Counted from the stretch's first letter, positions 31,348-45,023 are shown. The stretch: DNA of 64,000 bases from Deinococcus sp. KNUC1210 (GCF_022344005.1 NZ_CP092190.1:868001-932000), one strand, 5' to 3'. The notes: generated by a model from the letters alone, not told the origin. Program-made: numbers and translations.

Positions 31348-32460
31348 TTGAACACCCCACCACGCCGCGCAAAACGTTCGTTCGCCTCAGCCGCCCCCCT
31401 GCTGCTGCTGGCCTCAGCTTCTGTCGCCTCTGCCGCCCAGACGCTCTCGATAGGCGATATGCACTCGTCCTATAACCGCAACATCTGGTGGATGAGTGTG
31501 GCCGTCATCGTCATGGCGATCCTGATCTTCATCGGAGTCAGCTACGCCCTCTTCTACACCGTCAACAAGTTCCGCGAGGACAAGCACACCGCCGAACCCG
31601 ATCAGTTCCACGGCAACAATCGCCTGGAACAGCTGCTGATCGGTGTTCCGGTGATTATTGTCACCATCATCACGATTCTGGCGGCCCGTACCATGGCCAT
31701 CGTCAACCCGACGCCTCCCGACGCGCTGCACGTGAACGTAACTGGAGCGCAGTTCTGGTGGGCCTTCGAGTACCCCGATACCCCGGTCACGGGCGGCACG
31801 GTCAACGTCACCAACGGCAATGAGCTGGTCATTCCCGCCGGGCGTCAGGTCGCGGTCACGGTCACGGCCAAAGACGTGATTCACGCGTTCTGGGCACCCA
31901 ACCTGGGCGGTCAGCGCGACGCCATTCCCGGCAGCAAGAAGACCTTCCAGATCGACACCGATCAGCCGGGCGTGTATCAGGGCAACTGCACGGTGCTGTG
32001 CGGCGCTTCGCACGCCAACATGCGCTTCAAGGTGGTAGCGCTGCCTAAGGCGCAGTACGACGCCTTCATCGCCGGAGCACAGGCGTACAAGGCCCCCACG
32101 CCCGCCAACTCCAGCGAACAGAACGGCTACAACATCTTCATGCAGGGCAAGGCCAGCGCTGCCGCCGCTCCCTGCGCCAGTTGTCACCGCATTCAGGGCA
32201 CCCCGGCCGCAGGCGCAGTCGGCCCCGACCTCAGTTACTTCGGCAGCCGCAACACCCTGGGCGCAGGGATCTGGGAAGGAAAGGCGCGTGAAGCCCACAT
32301 CCAGCCCTGGATCAAGAACTGCCCCAGCGTCAAGCCCGGCTGCCTGATGCCTGCTTACGAGAAGCTGAGCGATACCGATCTGGCCGACCTCGAAGCCTAT
32401 CTGCTGTCGCTGAAGCTGCCCGACAGCGCCGCCTACTGGGGCAAGGTGCCCGTCCGTTAA
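31348..32460 (+). CDS. coxB: Cytochrome c oxidase subunit II with C-terminal cytochrome c domain (caa3 type)
   Basis: 370 residues from TTG 31348, chosen because AAAGGAG lies five bases upstream; no ATG is available. A signal peptide (residues 1-30, ending SASVASAA) is followed by two membrane helices (about 46-70 and 97-115). The CuA domain has His179 and [12 protein letters not shown] (C214, C218, H222, M225). The added cytochrome c domain has CASCH at 276-280 and a methionine ligand in CLMPAYEKL. This makes it the electron entry subunit of a caa3 oxidase. coxAC follows after 28 bases. Confidence 0.95.
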   Translation: MNTPPRRAKRSFASAAPLLLLASASVASAAQTLSIGDMHSSYNRNIWWMSVAVIVMAILIFIGVSYALFYTVNKFREDKHTAEPDQFHGNNRLEQLLIGVPVIIVTIITILAARTMAIVNPTPPDALHVNVTGAQFWWAFEYPDTPVTGGTVNVTNGNELVIPAGRQVAVTVTAKDVIHAFWAPNLGGQRDAIPGSKKTFQIDTDQPGVYQGNCTVLCGASHANMRFKVVALPKAQYDAFIAGAQAYKAPTPANSSEQNGYNIFMQGKASAAAAPCASCHRIQGTPAAGAVGPDLSYFGSRNTLGAGIWEGKAREAHIQPWIKNCPSVKPGCLMPAYEKLSDTDLADLEAYLLSLKLPDSAAYWGKVPVR

Positions 32461-32488
32461 TCGTCAGCCTGGAACATAAGGAGAAGCA

Positions 32489-34921
<2,433 letters not shown>

Positions 34922-35000
34922 TCCCTGCCCTTCTGGGCCGAGCAGAGCGAGAAGGGAACGAAGAAGTCCATCCATTCCCGGACTTCGCACCCACACAGAT

Positions 35001-35026
35001 CCACTCCTTCGGGGGTGGGTTTTTTT
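35001..35026 (+). terminator. Terminator after coxAC
   Basis: A seven-base stem (35001-35007 with 35012-35018) with a UUCG-type TTCG loop and seven T residues. The last bases overlap the stop of the convergent Crp-like gene. Confidence 0.9.
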
Positions 35027-35699
35027 ATGGCCCGGTCAGGCTCCGAAGCGCCGCTTCATCCGTGATCCTTACCCTGCGGCGTTCCAACGAAATGAACCCC
35101 TGTCGGTAAAACTCGCCCAGTTTGCGGCTGACCAGTTCCGGCACGGTGTTCAGGCGGGCAGCAAGTTCCGAGTTGGTTGGCAAGAGCAGCGTCGCTCCGG
35201 GCGGCGTGTGTTCCAGCAGCAGGCGGGCCAGCCGCGCATTCAGATCGCTGAACAGCAGTTCGTCGAGCCGTTCGAGCAGGTCTGCATGTCGCTTTGCAAA
35301 ATGGGCGATGACCGCCTGGGCCAGACCCGGAGAGTGCACAGTTCGGTGGCGCACCGCCTCGGCACTCAGAGTCAGCACGCTCACAGCTTCCAGCGCCGCA
35401 GCACTGGCGGAATAACTGGCACCTTCCACGAACACGCCGACACCTGCCACGACCTGCCGGGGGCCACTCAGATGCAGCACCAGTTCGCGCTGACCGCGTG
35501 CCGCCAGTTTGGACACTTTCAGCCAGCCCGACTCGACCACGTACAGAGACTCTGCCGGATCGCCCTGAGAAAACAGCACGTCTCCTCGGTGCAGCATTCG
35601 CCGCTGCGCCAGCTCTGCCAAGGCCTGCACATCGGCAGCGGGAGCCGCCTGAAACAGGGCGCTCAGCCGCAGGAGGTGGGCGGCTCGCTCTGACGACAC
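35025..35699 (-). CDS. Crp/Fnr-family transcription regulator
   Basis: 224 residues from GTG 35699. The cyclic-nucleotide-like barrel has RGDVLFSQGDPAESLYVVES and ARGQRELVLHLSGPRQVV; the cAMP-binding Arg/Glu set is not clearly conserved. There are no cysteine residues, so no iron-sulfur cluster as in FNR. The C-terminal helix-turn-helix is LPTNSELAARLNTVPELVSRKL. It lies 21 bases after the ferredoxin gene and is probably in the same transcript. The context suggests control of respiration or redox genes. Confidence 0.88.
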   Translation of the reverse strand: MSSERAAHLLRLSALFQAAPAADVQALAELAQRRMLHRGDVLFSQGDPAESLYVVESGWLKVSKLAARGQRELVLHLSGPRQVVAGVGVFVEGASYSASAAALEAVSVLTLSAEAVRHRTVHSPGLAQAVIAHFAKRHADLLERLDELLFSDLNARLARLLLEHTPPGATLLLPTNSELAARLNTVPELVSRKLGEFYRQGFISLERRRVRITDEAALRSLTGP

Positions 35700-35720
35700 G
35701 CCACTAGTGTGACACGCCGC

Positions 35721-35957
35721 TCATCTTTCAAAAAAAGCGCGGTTGAAGTGCAGCGCTGCCGAGTCTGCTGCTGGAAGGTCGAGATCGGCAAAGACCGCCC
35801 CCACCGGGCAGACCGCGACACAGGCACCGCAGTCGATACAGTCGTCCGGGTTGATCACGAACTGTTCGCCTGCATCGTAGATGCAGTCACAGGGACAGAC
35901 TTCGCGGCAGGCACCGTCTTTCACGCCAGCGCAGCGGGAGGTAATCACGTAAGTCAT
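35721..35957 (-). CDS. 7Fe ferredoxin ([3Fe-4S][4Fe-4S])
   Basis: 78 residues from ATG 35957. The Cys pattern is C9, C17, C21, then C40, C43, C46 and C50, with C-x7-C-x3-C at the start, which marks a seven-iron ferredoxin in which the first cluster has three irons. C23 and C25 are extra. The N-terminal MTYVITSRCAGVKDGAC is standard for this group. It is a soluble electron carrier. It lies upstream of the Crp-like gene and divergent to the SCO1 gene. Confidence 0.9.
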   Translation of the reverse strand: MTYVITSRCAGVKDGACREVCPCDCIYDAGEQFVINPDDCIDCGACVAVCPVGAVFADLDLPAADSAALHFNRAFFER

Positions 35958-36053
35958 GCGCTCAGCTTGCGGCGGGCGAGTCGGACGCGCCATGACCTGA
36001 GTCAAGAGTCAAGGGAGGGACACCCGGCCCCTGCACTGCCGCAGCCCTGCCGC

Positions 36054-36059
36054 TAGAAT
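36054..36059 (+). promoter_or_regulatory. -10 box of leaderless SCO1 promoter
   Basis: TAGAAT, six bases before ATG 36066. Confidence 0.45.
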
Positions 36060-36065
36060 TCCGGT

Positions 36066-36650
36066 ATGAAAGCGCTGACGGCCCTGCTGCTGACCCTCGC
36101 AGCCATCATGGGCGGCGTGCTGGCCTACCGCACGTATGCGCCCGCCGCACTGCATGGCACCCCCCTCGACACCCCCCATGCCCTGAGCCCGGTCGATCTG
36201 CTGCGCGACGACGGCAGGCGCGTCAATCTGGCAGATTCCGGCGGCAAACGGCGGCTGATCTTCTTCGGCTACACCAAGTGTCCGGATGTCTGCCCCGCCA
36301 CTCTGGGCGTGCTGGCCCGCGCCTGGGACACGCTGAACGCCGATCAGAAATCGAAGCTGGAGGTGCAGCTCATCAGCGTCGATCCGGATTTTGATCGCCC
36401 AGCCGTGCTGCGCCGCTACCTGGACGCCTTCAGCGGAGCCTTCCGGGGCTACACGGGAACGCTGGCCGAGATCGGGGCTGCCGAGAAATCACTGTATGTG
36501 TACGCCGCCAAGGGTACCGCGCCCGGCACACTGATTCACGGTGACGGTGTGGCGCTCGTAGACGAGCAGAGCCGCTTCGTGCGGGTGTATGACAATGCGG
36601 CGGTTACTCAGGGCGAGCTGAGCGCCGATCTGCCGAAGCTGCTGCGGTAG
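36066..36650 (+). CDS. SCO1/SenC family copper chaperone
   Basis: 194 residues. An N-terminal membrane anchor (LTALLLTLAAIMGGVLAY) leaves a thioredoxin fold outside the membrane. Copper ligands are CPDVC (C72, C76) in FGYTKCPDVCPATLGVLA and His in LIHGDG. SCO proteins load copper into the CuA site of oxidase subunit II, so this gene serves coxB about 4 kb to the left. It stands alone and is divergent from the ferredoxin gene. Confidence 0.93.
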   Translation: MKALTALLLTLAAIMGGVLAYRTYAPAALHGTPLDTPHALSPVDLLRDDGRRVNLADSGGKRRLIFFGYTKCPDVCPATLGVLARAWDTLNADQKSKLEVQLISVDPDFDRPAVLRRYLDAFSGAFRGYTGTLAEIGAAEKSLYVYAAKGTAPGTLIHGDGVALVDEQSRFVRVYDNAAVTQGELSADLPKLLR

Positions 36651-36706
36651 AAGCCGAACGACATCTGTGCTCTTTGCGTTACTTCGCGGCCCTTACACTG
36701 ACAGCG

Positions 36707-37219
36707 ATGAACTTCCGTCTGCTTACCACCATCCTGACTGGCATTCTGCCCTTAACGACTCTGGCAGTCGCTCAGAAGCTTGGCACCTTCGATTACTCGC
36801 CCAGCAGCTATTTCAAGTATTTCAGCCAGAAGCCGACGCTCAATACTTTTCAGTGTGGTACAGGTCGCTGGGCGGTTATCGATCCAGACTCGCTCTATGC
36901 GAGAGGTCAAGCAAGACCTGAAGGCTTGGCCCTTCAGATCGAGATGAACCCGGCCAGCTGGCAACTCGAGCAGAACTACCGTGGCCGCGAGCTGCCCATC
37001 ACTTCCGTAGAAGTCATCACCGATGCAGCCAACGGCCAGACGCCCCTGAAATACGTTTATAAGCCGTCACAGGTTCGCTACGACACGAAAGCTCATCTGC
37101 TGCTGCTGACACTTCCACCCGTTGCAAATCAGACGCGCTTTGTGCTGGGCAAGATCAATCTGGCCGATAAAGCCTGTTCCGGCTCCATGCTTTTCCTGGT
37201 CAGAAGTATCGGTGGCTGA
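36707..37219 (+). CDS. Hypothetical exported protein
   Basis: 170 residues from ATG 36707; TACACT at 36694-36699 lies seven bases upstream, which favours this start over 36674. Signal peptide of about 25 residues (MNFRLLTTILTGILPLTTLA). The mature part is beta-rich with two cysteines (FQCGTGRW, KACSGSM), probably paired. AT content is higher than its neighbours. No family recognised. It is followed by the ruvB promoter. Confidence 0.65.
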   Translation: MNFRLLTTILTGILPLTTLAVAQKLGTFDYSPSSYFKYFSQKPTLNTFQCGTGRWAVIDPDSLYARGQARPEGLALQIEMNPASWQLEQNYRGRELPITSVEVITDAANGQTPLKYVYKPSQVRYDTKAHLLLLTLPPVANQTRFVLGKINLADKACSGSMLFLVRSIGG

Positions 37220-37230
37220 CTGAATCAACT

Positions 37231-37258
37231 TTGCATTTTTTAGCAAATAGCATAATAT
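37231..37258 (+). promoter_or_regulatory. ruvB promoter
   Basis: TTGCAT (37231-37236), 16-base spacer, TAATAT (37253-37258), then six bases to the ATG. This is among the best -35/-10 pairs in the window and is leaderless. Confidence 0.75.
37239..37255 (+). promoter_or_regulatory. RDRM-like operator at ruvB (DdrO site)
   Basis: The 17 bases TTTAGCAAATAGCATAA match 12 of 14 fixed positions of the Deinococcus RDRM consensus TTAYGYNNNTNRCRTAA. The two mismatches are in the left half. It overlaps the -10 box, where the DdrO repressor would block transcription. ruvB is a known RDRM-regulon member in Deinococcus. Confidence 0.65.
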
Positions 37259-37264
37259 ACCTGT

Positions 37265-38264
37265 ATGTCTCTCCCCAATGCCAACCCCGACGCGGCGCTG
37301 CGTCCCAAAACTCTGGCCGAGTATGTCGGTCAGGTGCGGCTCAAGGAAAAGCTGAGCGTGTATCTTCAGGCCGCCAAAGGCCGTAAGGAAGCGCTCGACC
37401 ACACCCTGCTCTTCGGGCCGCCCGGACTGGGAAAAACCACGCTGGCGCACATCATCGCGTATGAACTGGGCGTCAATGTGCGCGTGACCAGCGGCCCGGC
37501 CATCGAGAAACCCGGCGATCTGGCCGCCATTCTGACCAACAGCCTGGAAGAAGGCGACGTGCTGTTCATCGACGAGATTCATCGTCTGGGGCGCGTGGCC
37601 GAGGAACATCTGTATCCGGCGATGGAGGATTTCAAGCTCGATATCGTGCTGGGGCAGGGGCCGGCCGCCCGCACCATCGAACTGCCGCTGCCGAGGTTCA
37701 CGTTGGTAGGCGCGACCACCCGGCCCGGCCTGATCACCGCCCCTATGAGAAGCCGCTTTGGCATCATCGAGCATCTGGAGTACTACACGCCCGAAGAGAT
37801 CGCCACCAATCTGCTGCGCGACGCGAGGTTGCTGGGGTTCGGACTGGAGGAAGAACGCGGCGCTGGAGATCGGTGGGCGCAGCCGGGGCACCATGCGAAT
37901 CGCCAAACGCCTGCTGCGGCGGGTGCGCGACTATGCCGAGGTGGCGGGTGAGCGCGTGATCGGCATCGAACGCGCCCACAGCGCTCTGGAGCTTCAGGGG
38001 CTGGATACGGCGGGCCTGGACGACCGCGACAAGAAGTACCTCGATACCCTGATTCACCGTTTTGCGGGCGGCCCGGTGGGAGTGGACACCCTCGCCACCG
38101 CCATTTCGGAAGACGCGCTGACCCTGGAAGACGTGTACGAGCCGTACTTGATTCAGCTCGGGTTCATCAAGCGCACGCCCAGAGGCCGCGTGGCCACCGC
38201 GCACGCCTATGACCATCTGGGATTGCCCTTCGACAGCGACGGCGGCATGCACCTGTTCAACTGA
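37265..38264 (+). pseudogene. ruvB: Holliday junction branch migration ATPase RuvB, frameshifted
   Basis: About 333 residues once corrected. RuvB drives branch migration with RuvA. Walker A is [15 protein letters not shown], Walker [22 protein letters not shown], sensor 1 GATTRPG, the arginine finger region [17 protein letters not shown]. The frame shifts after LLGFGLEEE: c37856 is one base too many (GAAGAACGCGGCG, where GAAGAAGCGGCG gives [19 protein letters not shown]). The C-terminal winged helix ([22 protein letters not shown]) is complete in the second frame. The promoter has a probable DdrO site. Confidence 0.9.
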
Positions 38265-38372
38265 AAACAGTGACCTCGAAGGGTTCTGGCCCTTCCTCAC
38301 CTGTGGCCCAGCCCCTGCTCATGCTCTATACTCCCTGTACCAAATCCAATTTTTGAGAAGTTCGGGGGGAAT

Positions 38373-39659
38373 ATGAAAAACCGCGCCCTGATCGGCTTTG
38401 CGCTGATCGCTGTAACCGCAACGCTGTCTGCCTGCTCGACGACCACGCCCACCCCGCCCACCGTCAGCCAGCGGCTTCAGACGGCGGCCACGGCCAAAGG
38501 CGTGACCGATCTGAGTATCGTCACCAGAACCGACGGTGGCCTGAACGTGACCGGTAAACTGAGCGGCAATCCCTTTGCGCTGCGGGTCCCGGCCAACTGG
38601 AACGGTTCGAGCGTGCTGAACGCGCACGGATACGTGCTGCCCAGCCAGACGGAGACCGTTCCCGACCCCGCCACCGACCCCAGCATCGGCCTGCTGACCA
38701 CGGTGTACAGCCAGGGCTATCTGGCAGCCAACACCGCCTATGCCAAAACCGGATACGCCGTGAAGGAAGGCATTGCCGCCAACAAGGCGCTGCGCGACTT
38801 TCTGGATGCGGCAGGCAGCAAGAGCGAATACATCACCGGGATTTCGATGGGCGGAAACATCGTGGTGGGGCTGGTCGAGAAGTACCCCAGCGACTTCGCC
38901 GGAGCGATGCCCTACTGCGGTGTGGTGGCGGGCTGGCGGGCCGAAGAGCGCTTCCTGCTCGACTTCCGGGTGGTCTATGACTACTTCACCAAGGGCACGG
39001 CCTACGCGCTGCCGGGCAACGGTGACGCCGTCACCTACCGCGCCGATTACACCTATGCGGCTGTTCAGGCCAGTGTAGGCGGGCTGTTCACTGCCGCCGC
39101 GAAAGGAAGCACCGCCGCGCTCGGCATCATCGGACAGGTCAGCAAGGTCACGGGCGTTCCTGCCGACGTCATCAGCTTCCTCACACCGCTTGCCAGCAGC
39201 AGCTACGGCCTTCAGGATTACCTGAGCACCACCGGGGGCAACGGCTACAGCAACGCCACCAAGCTGTACACCGGCAGCGCCGACGACGTGGCCCTGAATG
39301 CCGGAGTGGAACGCATCGCCGCGACGGCGGGGGGCAGCACGTACCTCGACGCCAACTACACGCCGACCGGCAAGTTCACCGCCAAGATGCTGAGCTTCCA
39401 CAACACCTCCGATCCGCTGGTGCCCTACAGCTTCGAGCCGGAATTCGCCGGGATCGTGGCGGCAGCAGGCAACAGCGCCAATCTGGTGCAGCAGACGGTA
39501 GACGCCAACCCCGTCAACGCGGCCAATCCTTCGGCGGGCGGCCCCACGCACTGCTATTTCACGCCCACCCAGGTCTCGGCGGCCTGGAACGAACTGCGCG
39601 GCTGGGTCGAACAGGGCGTGAAGCCCCTCGACGGCGCGAACATCACCGCCGTCAAGTAA
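38373..39659 (+). CDS. Lipoprotein, alpha/beta hydrolase
   Basis: 428 residues. The signal ends LSAC with Cys21 as lipid anchor. The nucleophile elbow is YITGISMGGNIVVGLVEKY (GxSxG). The acid is probably in FHNTSDPLVPY and the base in GGPTHCYF near the C-terminus. The oxyanion region is VLNAHGYV. It resembles secreted tannase/feruloyl-esterase-like or DUF6351-like hydrolases, and the substrate is not readable. GGGGGA lies three bases before the ATG, and a TATACT box is at 38327-38332. Confidence 0.8.
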   Translation: MKNRALIGFALIAVTATLSACSTTTPTPPTVSQRLQTAATAKGVTDLSIVTRTDGGLNVTGKLSGNPFALRVPANWNGSSVLNAHGYVLPSQTETVPDPATDPSIGLLTTVYSQGYLAANTAYAKTGYAVKEGIAANKALRDFLDAAGSKSEYITGISMGGNIVVGLVEKYPSDFAGAMPYCGVVAGWRAEERFLLDFRVVYDYFTKGTAYALPGNGDAVTYRADYTYAAVQASVGGLFTAAAKGSTAALGIIGQVSKVTGVPADVISFLTPLASSSYGLQDYLSTTGGNGYSNATKLYTGSADDVALNAGVERIAATAGGSTYLDANYTPTGKFTAKMLSFHNTSDPLVPYSFEPEFAGIVAAAGNSANLVQQTVDANPVNAANPSAGGPTHCYFTPTQVSAAWNELRGWVEQGVKPLDGANITAVK

Positions 39660-39700
39660 CCCAGCGGCACCTCCGGTCCAGAATTCAGGTCCTGATCTTC

Positions 39701-39731
39701 CCCGACTCCCCTGCGGTGTCGGGTGATTTTT
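39701..39731 (+). terminator. Putative terminator after the lipoprotein hydrolase
   Basis: A six-base stem (39701-39706 with 39718-39723) followed by TGA and TTTTT. Moderate strength. Confidence 0.5.
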
Positions 39732-39895
39732 ACGCGTTCCAGACGGTCTTGCTGTATTGCAGCACTCTTTGCCGACCCCGGCTGGCGTAGACTGAACTAC
39801 TGTCCCGGAGGCCCACTCTGTCTGCGTGGGTCATGAAGGAAGCACTGACAGCACAGGGAAGCCGAGGAGGTGAAGTCCGGTGGGAAGTACGCGAG

Positions 39896-41700
<1,805 letters not shown>

Positions 41701-41708
41701 AAATAAAA

Positions 41709-41736
41709 AGCACGCCGGATGCTCTTCCCGCGTGCT
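41709..41736 (-). terminator. Hairpin with T-run on the minus strand
   Basis: AGCACGC at 41709-41715 pairs with GCGTGCT at 41730-41736. Read leftward it is followed by TTTTTATTT. No leftward gene enters from the right, so it may act mainly as a 3'-end stem for dnaG or end antisense transcripts. Confidence 0.45.
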
Positions 41737-41864
41737 GAGTGCTGACGCGGCAGGCATTCAGTCTCCCGGACCGTTCGACCAGGGGCTGAGACTGCCGGTT
41801 ATGCTTCCTCCTGGCAGGGCAGTTCGCCAGAACTTTGTCAGAGTGCGCCCGCTAAGATCGGCCT

Positions 41865-42380
41865 ATGACGCGTCCTTCTCTCCTCGCTGCTGCCCTCGTT
41901 CTCTCTGTTGCCCCGCTGACCGGTACGGTATTGGCCCAGACCGCGCCTTCCAGCCCCCTGAAGGTCACACTCAGCCGTTTTCTGGTCGGGAAGGACGCCA
42001 AGGGCAAGGAAATCCTGCTCGACAAGGACAGCGTTCGTCCTGGCGACGTCCTGGCGTATCAGGCGAGCGCCCAGAATCTGATCGACAAGAACCTCACCGA
42101 CCTGAACGTGAACGTACCGATTCCCCAGAATTTCGTGTACGTCGCAGACTCGGCCAGGATGGTCGTGAACGGTCAGGTCATCACGCCCAAGTTCAGCATC
42201 GACGGCAAGACCTTCGCCTTCGCGCCGCTGAAGAAGAAGGTGCAGGTGACCAAAAACGGCGTCACCAGCACGGAAGAGGTGACGGTTTCGCCCAACGAGT
42301 ACCGCGCCGTCCAGTTTCCGGTGGCGGTGCTGGCGGCCAAGAGCAGCGTCGTCGGCGAGATTCGTACCACTGTCAAGTAA
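41865..42380 (+). CDS. Exported protein, DUF11-like
   Basis: 171 residues. Signal peptide MTRPSLLAAALVLSVAPLTG, cleaved near VLAQ. The mature part has the pattern of a DUF11-type beta domain: VRPGDVLAYQASAQNLIDKNLTDL, reading as a conserved repeat unit of surface proteins, then NVPIPQNFVYVADSA. TAAGAT lies six bases before the ATG, so it is probably leaderless. It may be an envelope component. No named homologue is claimed. Confidence 0.7.
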   Translation: MTRPSLLAAALVLSVAPLTGTVLAQTAPSSPLKVTLSRFLVGKDAKGKEILLDKDSVRPGDVLAYQASAQNLIDKNLTDLNVNVPIPQNFVYVADSARMVVNGQVITPKFSIDGKTFAFAPLKKKVQVTKNGVTSTEEVTVSPNEYRAVQFPVAVLAAKSSVVGEIRTTVK

Positions 42381-42435
42381 GCCCTTCACAGAGCCAGCGG
42401 AGCAGCCGCAGCTCAGAGCTGTGTAAAGCAAAGTT

Positions 42436-42476
42436 CAGGGCAGCGTGCGGAGATTTTGCTCCGGCACGCTGCCCTG
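42436..42476. terminator. Bidirectional terminator hairpin
   Basis: A 13-bp stem (42436-42448 with 42464-42476) extended by four more pairs around a bulged G, between two convergent genes. There is no long T-run on either side. Confidence 0.7.
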
Positions 42477-42493
42477 ACTCTTCAGCGAAGGAT

Positions 42494-42769
42494 TCAGACA
42501 GAGCGGCGCTCGTAGGCTCCGAAACCCGTCAGTGCGCCCGGTTGCAGCAGCCAGTCGTCTGCCTGGCGGGTGGCCTGCCCCGCCTGAACCAGCCGGTTGA
42601 GTTCGGCCTCCACCCGCTGCTGAACCCGGCGCAGCGGCATATGCTCGGCGTCCTCGATTCCGCGCCACGTCAGAAAGTCGCGGTGGAAGGTGGGCAGTTC
42701 GTCCAGGCCGATCTCGGATTCCAGGGCACGCCAGGAAAGCGGTGCGGCAGCAGCAGTGTGGTCGGTCAT
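42494..42769 (-). CDS. Small hypothetical protein
   Basis: 91 residues from ATG 42769, with ATG 42787 also in frame. The longest reading (42814) begins inside the galK terminator hairpin and is unlikely. The sequence is soluble and helical, with PTFHRDFLTWRGIEDAEHM and PLRRVQQRVEAELNRLVQAG. No family recognised. It lies just downstream of the gal cluster in the same direction but is separated by a hairpin. Confidence 0.6.
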   Translation of the reverse strand: MTDHTAAAAPLSWRALESEIGLDELPTFHRDFLTWRGIEDAEHMPLRRVQQRVEAELNRLVQAGQATRQADDWLLQPGALTGFGAYERRSV

Positions 42770-42799
42770 GCTCCTATTCTGAGTCATCGGCAGCCAAAG

Positions 42800-42838
42800 A
42801 TCGGGGCCGGACATGAATCCTGCGTGTCCGGCCCCGAT
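42800..42838 (-). terminator. Terminator of the galactoside cluster
   Basis: A perfect 14-bp stem (42800-42813 with 42825-42838), with TCTTTGG after it on the minus strand, 20 bases past the galK stop. Confidence 0.7.
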
Positions 42839-42858
42839 TCAGCAGCGGTGTTCCGTGT

Positions 42859-43905
42859 CTACGGCACCACCTGGCGACCCTCGCCGCTGTACAGCTTCAG
42901 CACCGCTTCGGCGACGGCGTCTGCCTGCCCGGCCTCGATGAGCGCCACCACCGCGCCGCCAAAGCCCGCCCCGGTCATGCGTGCACCGTATACGCCTGCC
43001 TGCTGCTGAAGGAGCGCCACCAGCACATCCACCTGCGGGTGCGACACCTCGTAGTCGTGTTGCAGACTGGCGTGCGAGGCGTTCATCAGCTGCCCGAACT
43101 GGGCGGCGTCGGCATGCAGCGCCTCCAGAACGCGGGCATTCTCGCTCACCACGTGGCGGGCACGGCGCTGGAGCAGTTCCGGCAGAGCGTCCAGCACCGC
43201 GAGATCGGTCACGTCTCGCAGTTCCTTCACACCCAGCAGGCGGCTCGCCTCCTCGACCTGTGAGCGGCGCTCGTTGTAGCCGCTCTCGGCCAGTCTGCGC
43301 GGGACACCGCTGTCGATCACCAGCACCTGCGCCGTGCCGTGCTCCTTGGAAGTCGGCATCGGCAGAGTACGCCGCTCCAGGCTGCGGGTATCGAGAAAGA
43401 GCATATGCGTGGTATCGGCCAGACTCGACGCCATCTGATCCATGACGCCGCACATCACGCCCACGTATTCATGCTCGACGCGCACACCCAGCAGCGCCAG
43501 TTCGACGTCGTCCAGACTCAGGCCGTACAGCGTCCGCAGCGCCCGCAGCGTCGCCAGTTCCAGCGCCGCGCTGCTCGACAGGCCACCCGACGGCACGTCG
43601 CTGCTGACCCAGACATCGAGCGCGTCCGTCACGCCGCTCAGGTCAATGCTGCCCGTCAGATACGGCGCAAACCCCGTGCCCTTCTCGCCCAGCGGCACCG
43701 TCAGCGTCTGATTCAGGTTGACCGAATGCAGGCGGTGACTCCGGGTGCCGTTTCTGGCAACGCTCACGGTGGCCTGCTGCGGAATGGCGGCAGGCAGCAC
43801 GAAGCCCCCCTGATAATCGGTGTGTTCGCCCAGCAGATTCACTCTGCCCGGCGCTGTTCCCACCGCTTCCGGCGGGCGTCCGAACACCTCCTCAAAGCTG
43901 CTCAA
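42859..43905 (-). CDS. galK: Galactokinase
   Basis: 348 residues starting at TTG 43905, with GGGAGG six bases upstream. GalK phosphorylates galactose at C1. The GHMP motifs are [20 protein letters not shown] near the start, [18 protein letters not shown] for the ATP site, [12 protein letters not shown], and [17 protein letters not shown] at the C-terminus. It overlaps galT by 14 bases, so the two are co-expressed. It is the last gene of the leftward cluster. Confidence 0.95.
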   Translation of the reverse strand: MSSFEEVFGRPPEAVGTAPGRVNLLGEHTDYQGGFVLPAAIPQQATVSVARNGTRSHRLHSVNLNQTLTVPLGEKGTGFAPYLTGSIDLSGVTDALDVWVSSDVPSGGLSSSAALELATLRALRTLYGLSLDDVELALLGVRVEHEYVGVMCGVMDQMASSLADTTHMLFLDTRSLERRTLPMPTSKEHGTAQVLVIDSGVPRRLAESGYNERRSQVEEASRLLGVKELRDVTDLAVLDALPELLQRRARHVVSENARVLEALHADAAQFGQLMNASHASLQHDYEVSHPQVDVLVALLQQQAGVYGARMTGAGFGGAVVALIEAGQADAVAEAVLKLYSGEGRQVVP

Positions 43906-44983
43906 GTGTCACCTCCCGCAGTTCCGCCGCCTTCTGTTCGGGCAGCGCGTCGTTGGCGAATTCGCCTGCGCCCTGCTCGGTGCCCGCCAGATACTTCATG
44001 CGGCCCGGCGCACGCAGATACGGATACAGCTCGATTCTCAGCGGCCATTCCGGATAGCTGCCGCCGTCCACCGGAGCCTGCTGCACGGTCATCAGATAGG
44101 GCATCCTGACCCCGAACAGCGCGTCCAGCCGCCGCAGCGTGTCGTGCAGCACGGCGGCGAAATCGTCGCGCTCGGCGTCGTCCAGCTCCGACAGGCTGCC
44201 CACGGCCCGCGTCGGCAGGACCCAGGTTTCGTAGGTATAGCGGGCAAACGGCGGCACCACGCTCAGGGCGTGCGGCCTGTCGTGTACGATTCGCAGCCCG
44301 GCTTCCCGCTCCTGGGCCACGAAGTCCTGCAGCCAGGGCCGTCCGGTGGCCTGCAGGTATCCGCGCATGCTGTCGAGCGCCCGCTGCTGCACCGGGGGAA
44401 TGTGGTTGTAAGCATAGATCTGCCCGTGCGGGTGGTGCAGCGTCACGCCCACTTCCACGCCCCTGTTCTCGAAGGGCAGCACGTACTGGATGCGTTCGTC
44501 CTCGCTGAGGGCCTGCGTGCGGTCGGCCCAGACGTCCACCAACAGCCGCAGACTGCTGGGCGGCAGACTCGCCAGCGTGGCCTCGGGATTCTGGGTGAAT
44601 ACGACCACCTCACATGTCCCCACGCCCGCCCGCACCGGCACGCCCGGCACATCGGCGGGGGTGGGCGCGTCGAGCGACAGGCTGGGAAAGCGGTTCTGAA
44701 ACACCGCCATGTCGTACTGACCGCTGGGCAACTCGGTGGGATTGGCAGGGTCGGTGGTGGGGGCCAGCGGGTTGTAACCGGGCGGCGGCAGAAACGGACG
44801 ACCCTGGCGGTGAGCCGCGTACATCACCCATTCGGCACGCAGCGGGTGCCAGCGCAGTTGCGGCGTGGCCTGCACCGCGTCGCCGGGGCTGGGAATAGGG
44901 CCCTGAACATTGATCGGCGCGGTGCCGTAGAGCCACAGTTTGCGTCCGTCAGGTTTCAGATACTCGGTCTTGTGCACGTTCAC
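43892..44983 (-). CDS. galT: Galactose-1-phosphate uridylyltransferase
   Basis: 363 residues from GTG 44983. GalT swaps UMP from UDP-glucose to galactose-1-phosphate. The active site is [17 protein letters not shown], containing HPHGQ. The N-terminal half has [20 protein letters not shown], and the CxxC zinc ligands of E. coli GalT are absent. [20 protein letters not shown] marks the C-terminal half. Neighbours are galK on the downstream side and the GH42 enzyme upstream (40 bases). Confidence 0.95.
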   Translation of the reverse strand: MNVHKTEYLKPDGRKLWLYGTAPINVQGPIPSPGDAVQATPQLRWHPLRAEWVMYAAHRQGRPFLPPPGYNPLAPTTDPANPTELPSGQYDMAVFQNRFPSLSLDAPTPADVPGVPVRAGVGTCEVVVFTQNPEATLASLPPSSLRLLVDVWADRTQALSEDERIQYVLPFENRGVEVGVTLHHPHGQIYAYNHIPPVQQRALDSMRGYLQATGRPWLQDFVAQEREAGLRIVHDRPHALSVVPPFARYTYETWVLPTRAVGSLSELDDAERDDFAAVLHDTLRRLDALFGVRMPYLMTVQQAPVDGGSYPEWPLRIELYPYLRAPGRMKYLAGTEQGAGEFANDALPEQKAAELREVTLEQL

Positions 44984-45023
44984 ATCTTGCCTTTTTTAGA
45001 CGCCTGCTGCCATGCTCGTGCCC

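Noticed and set aside
38278..38295. Terminator after ruvB (GAAGGG with CCCTTC)
   Set aside because: The stem is only six base pairs with no T-run.
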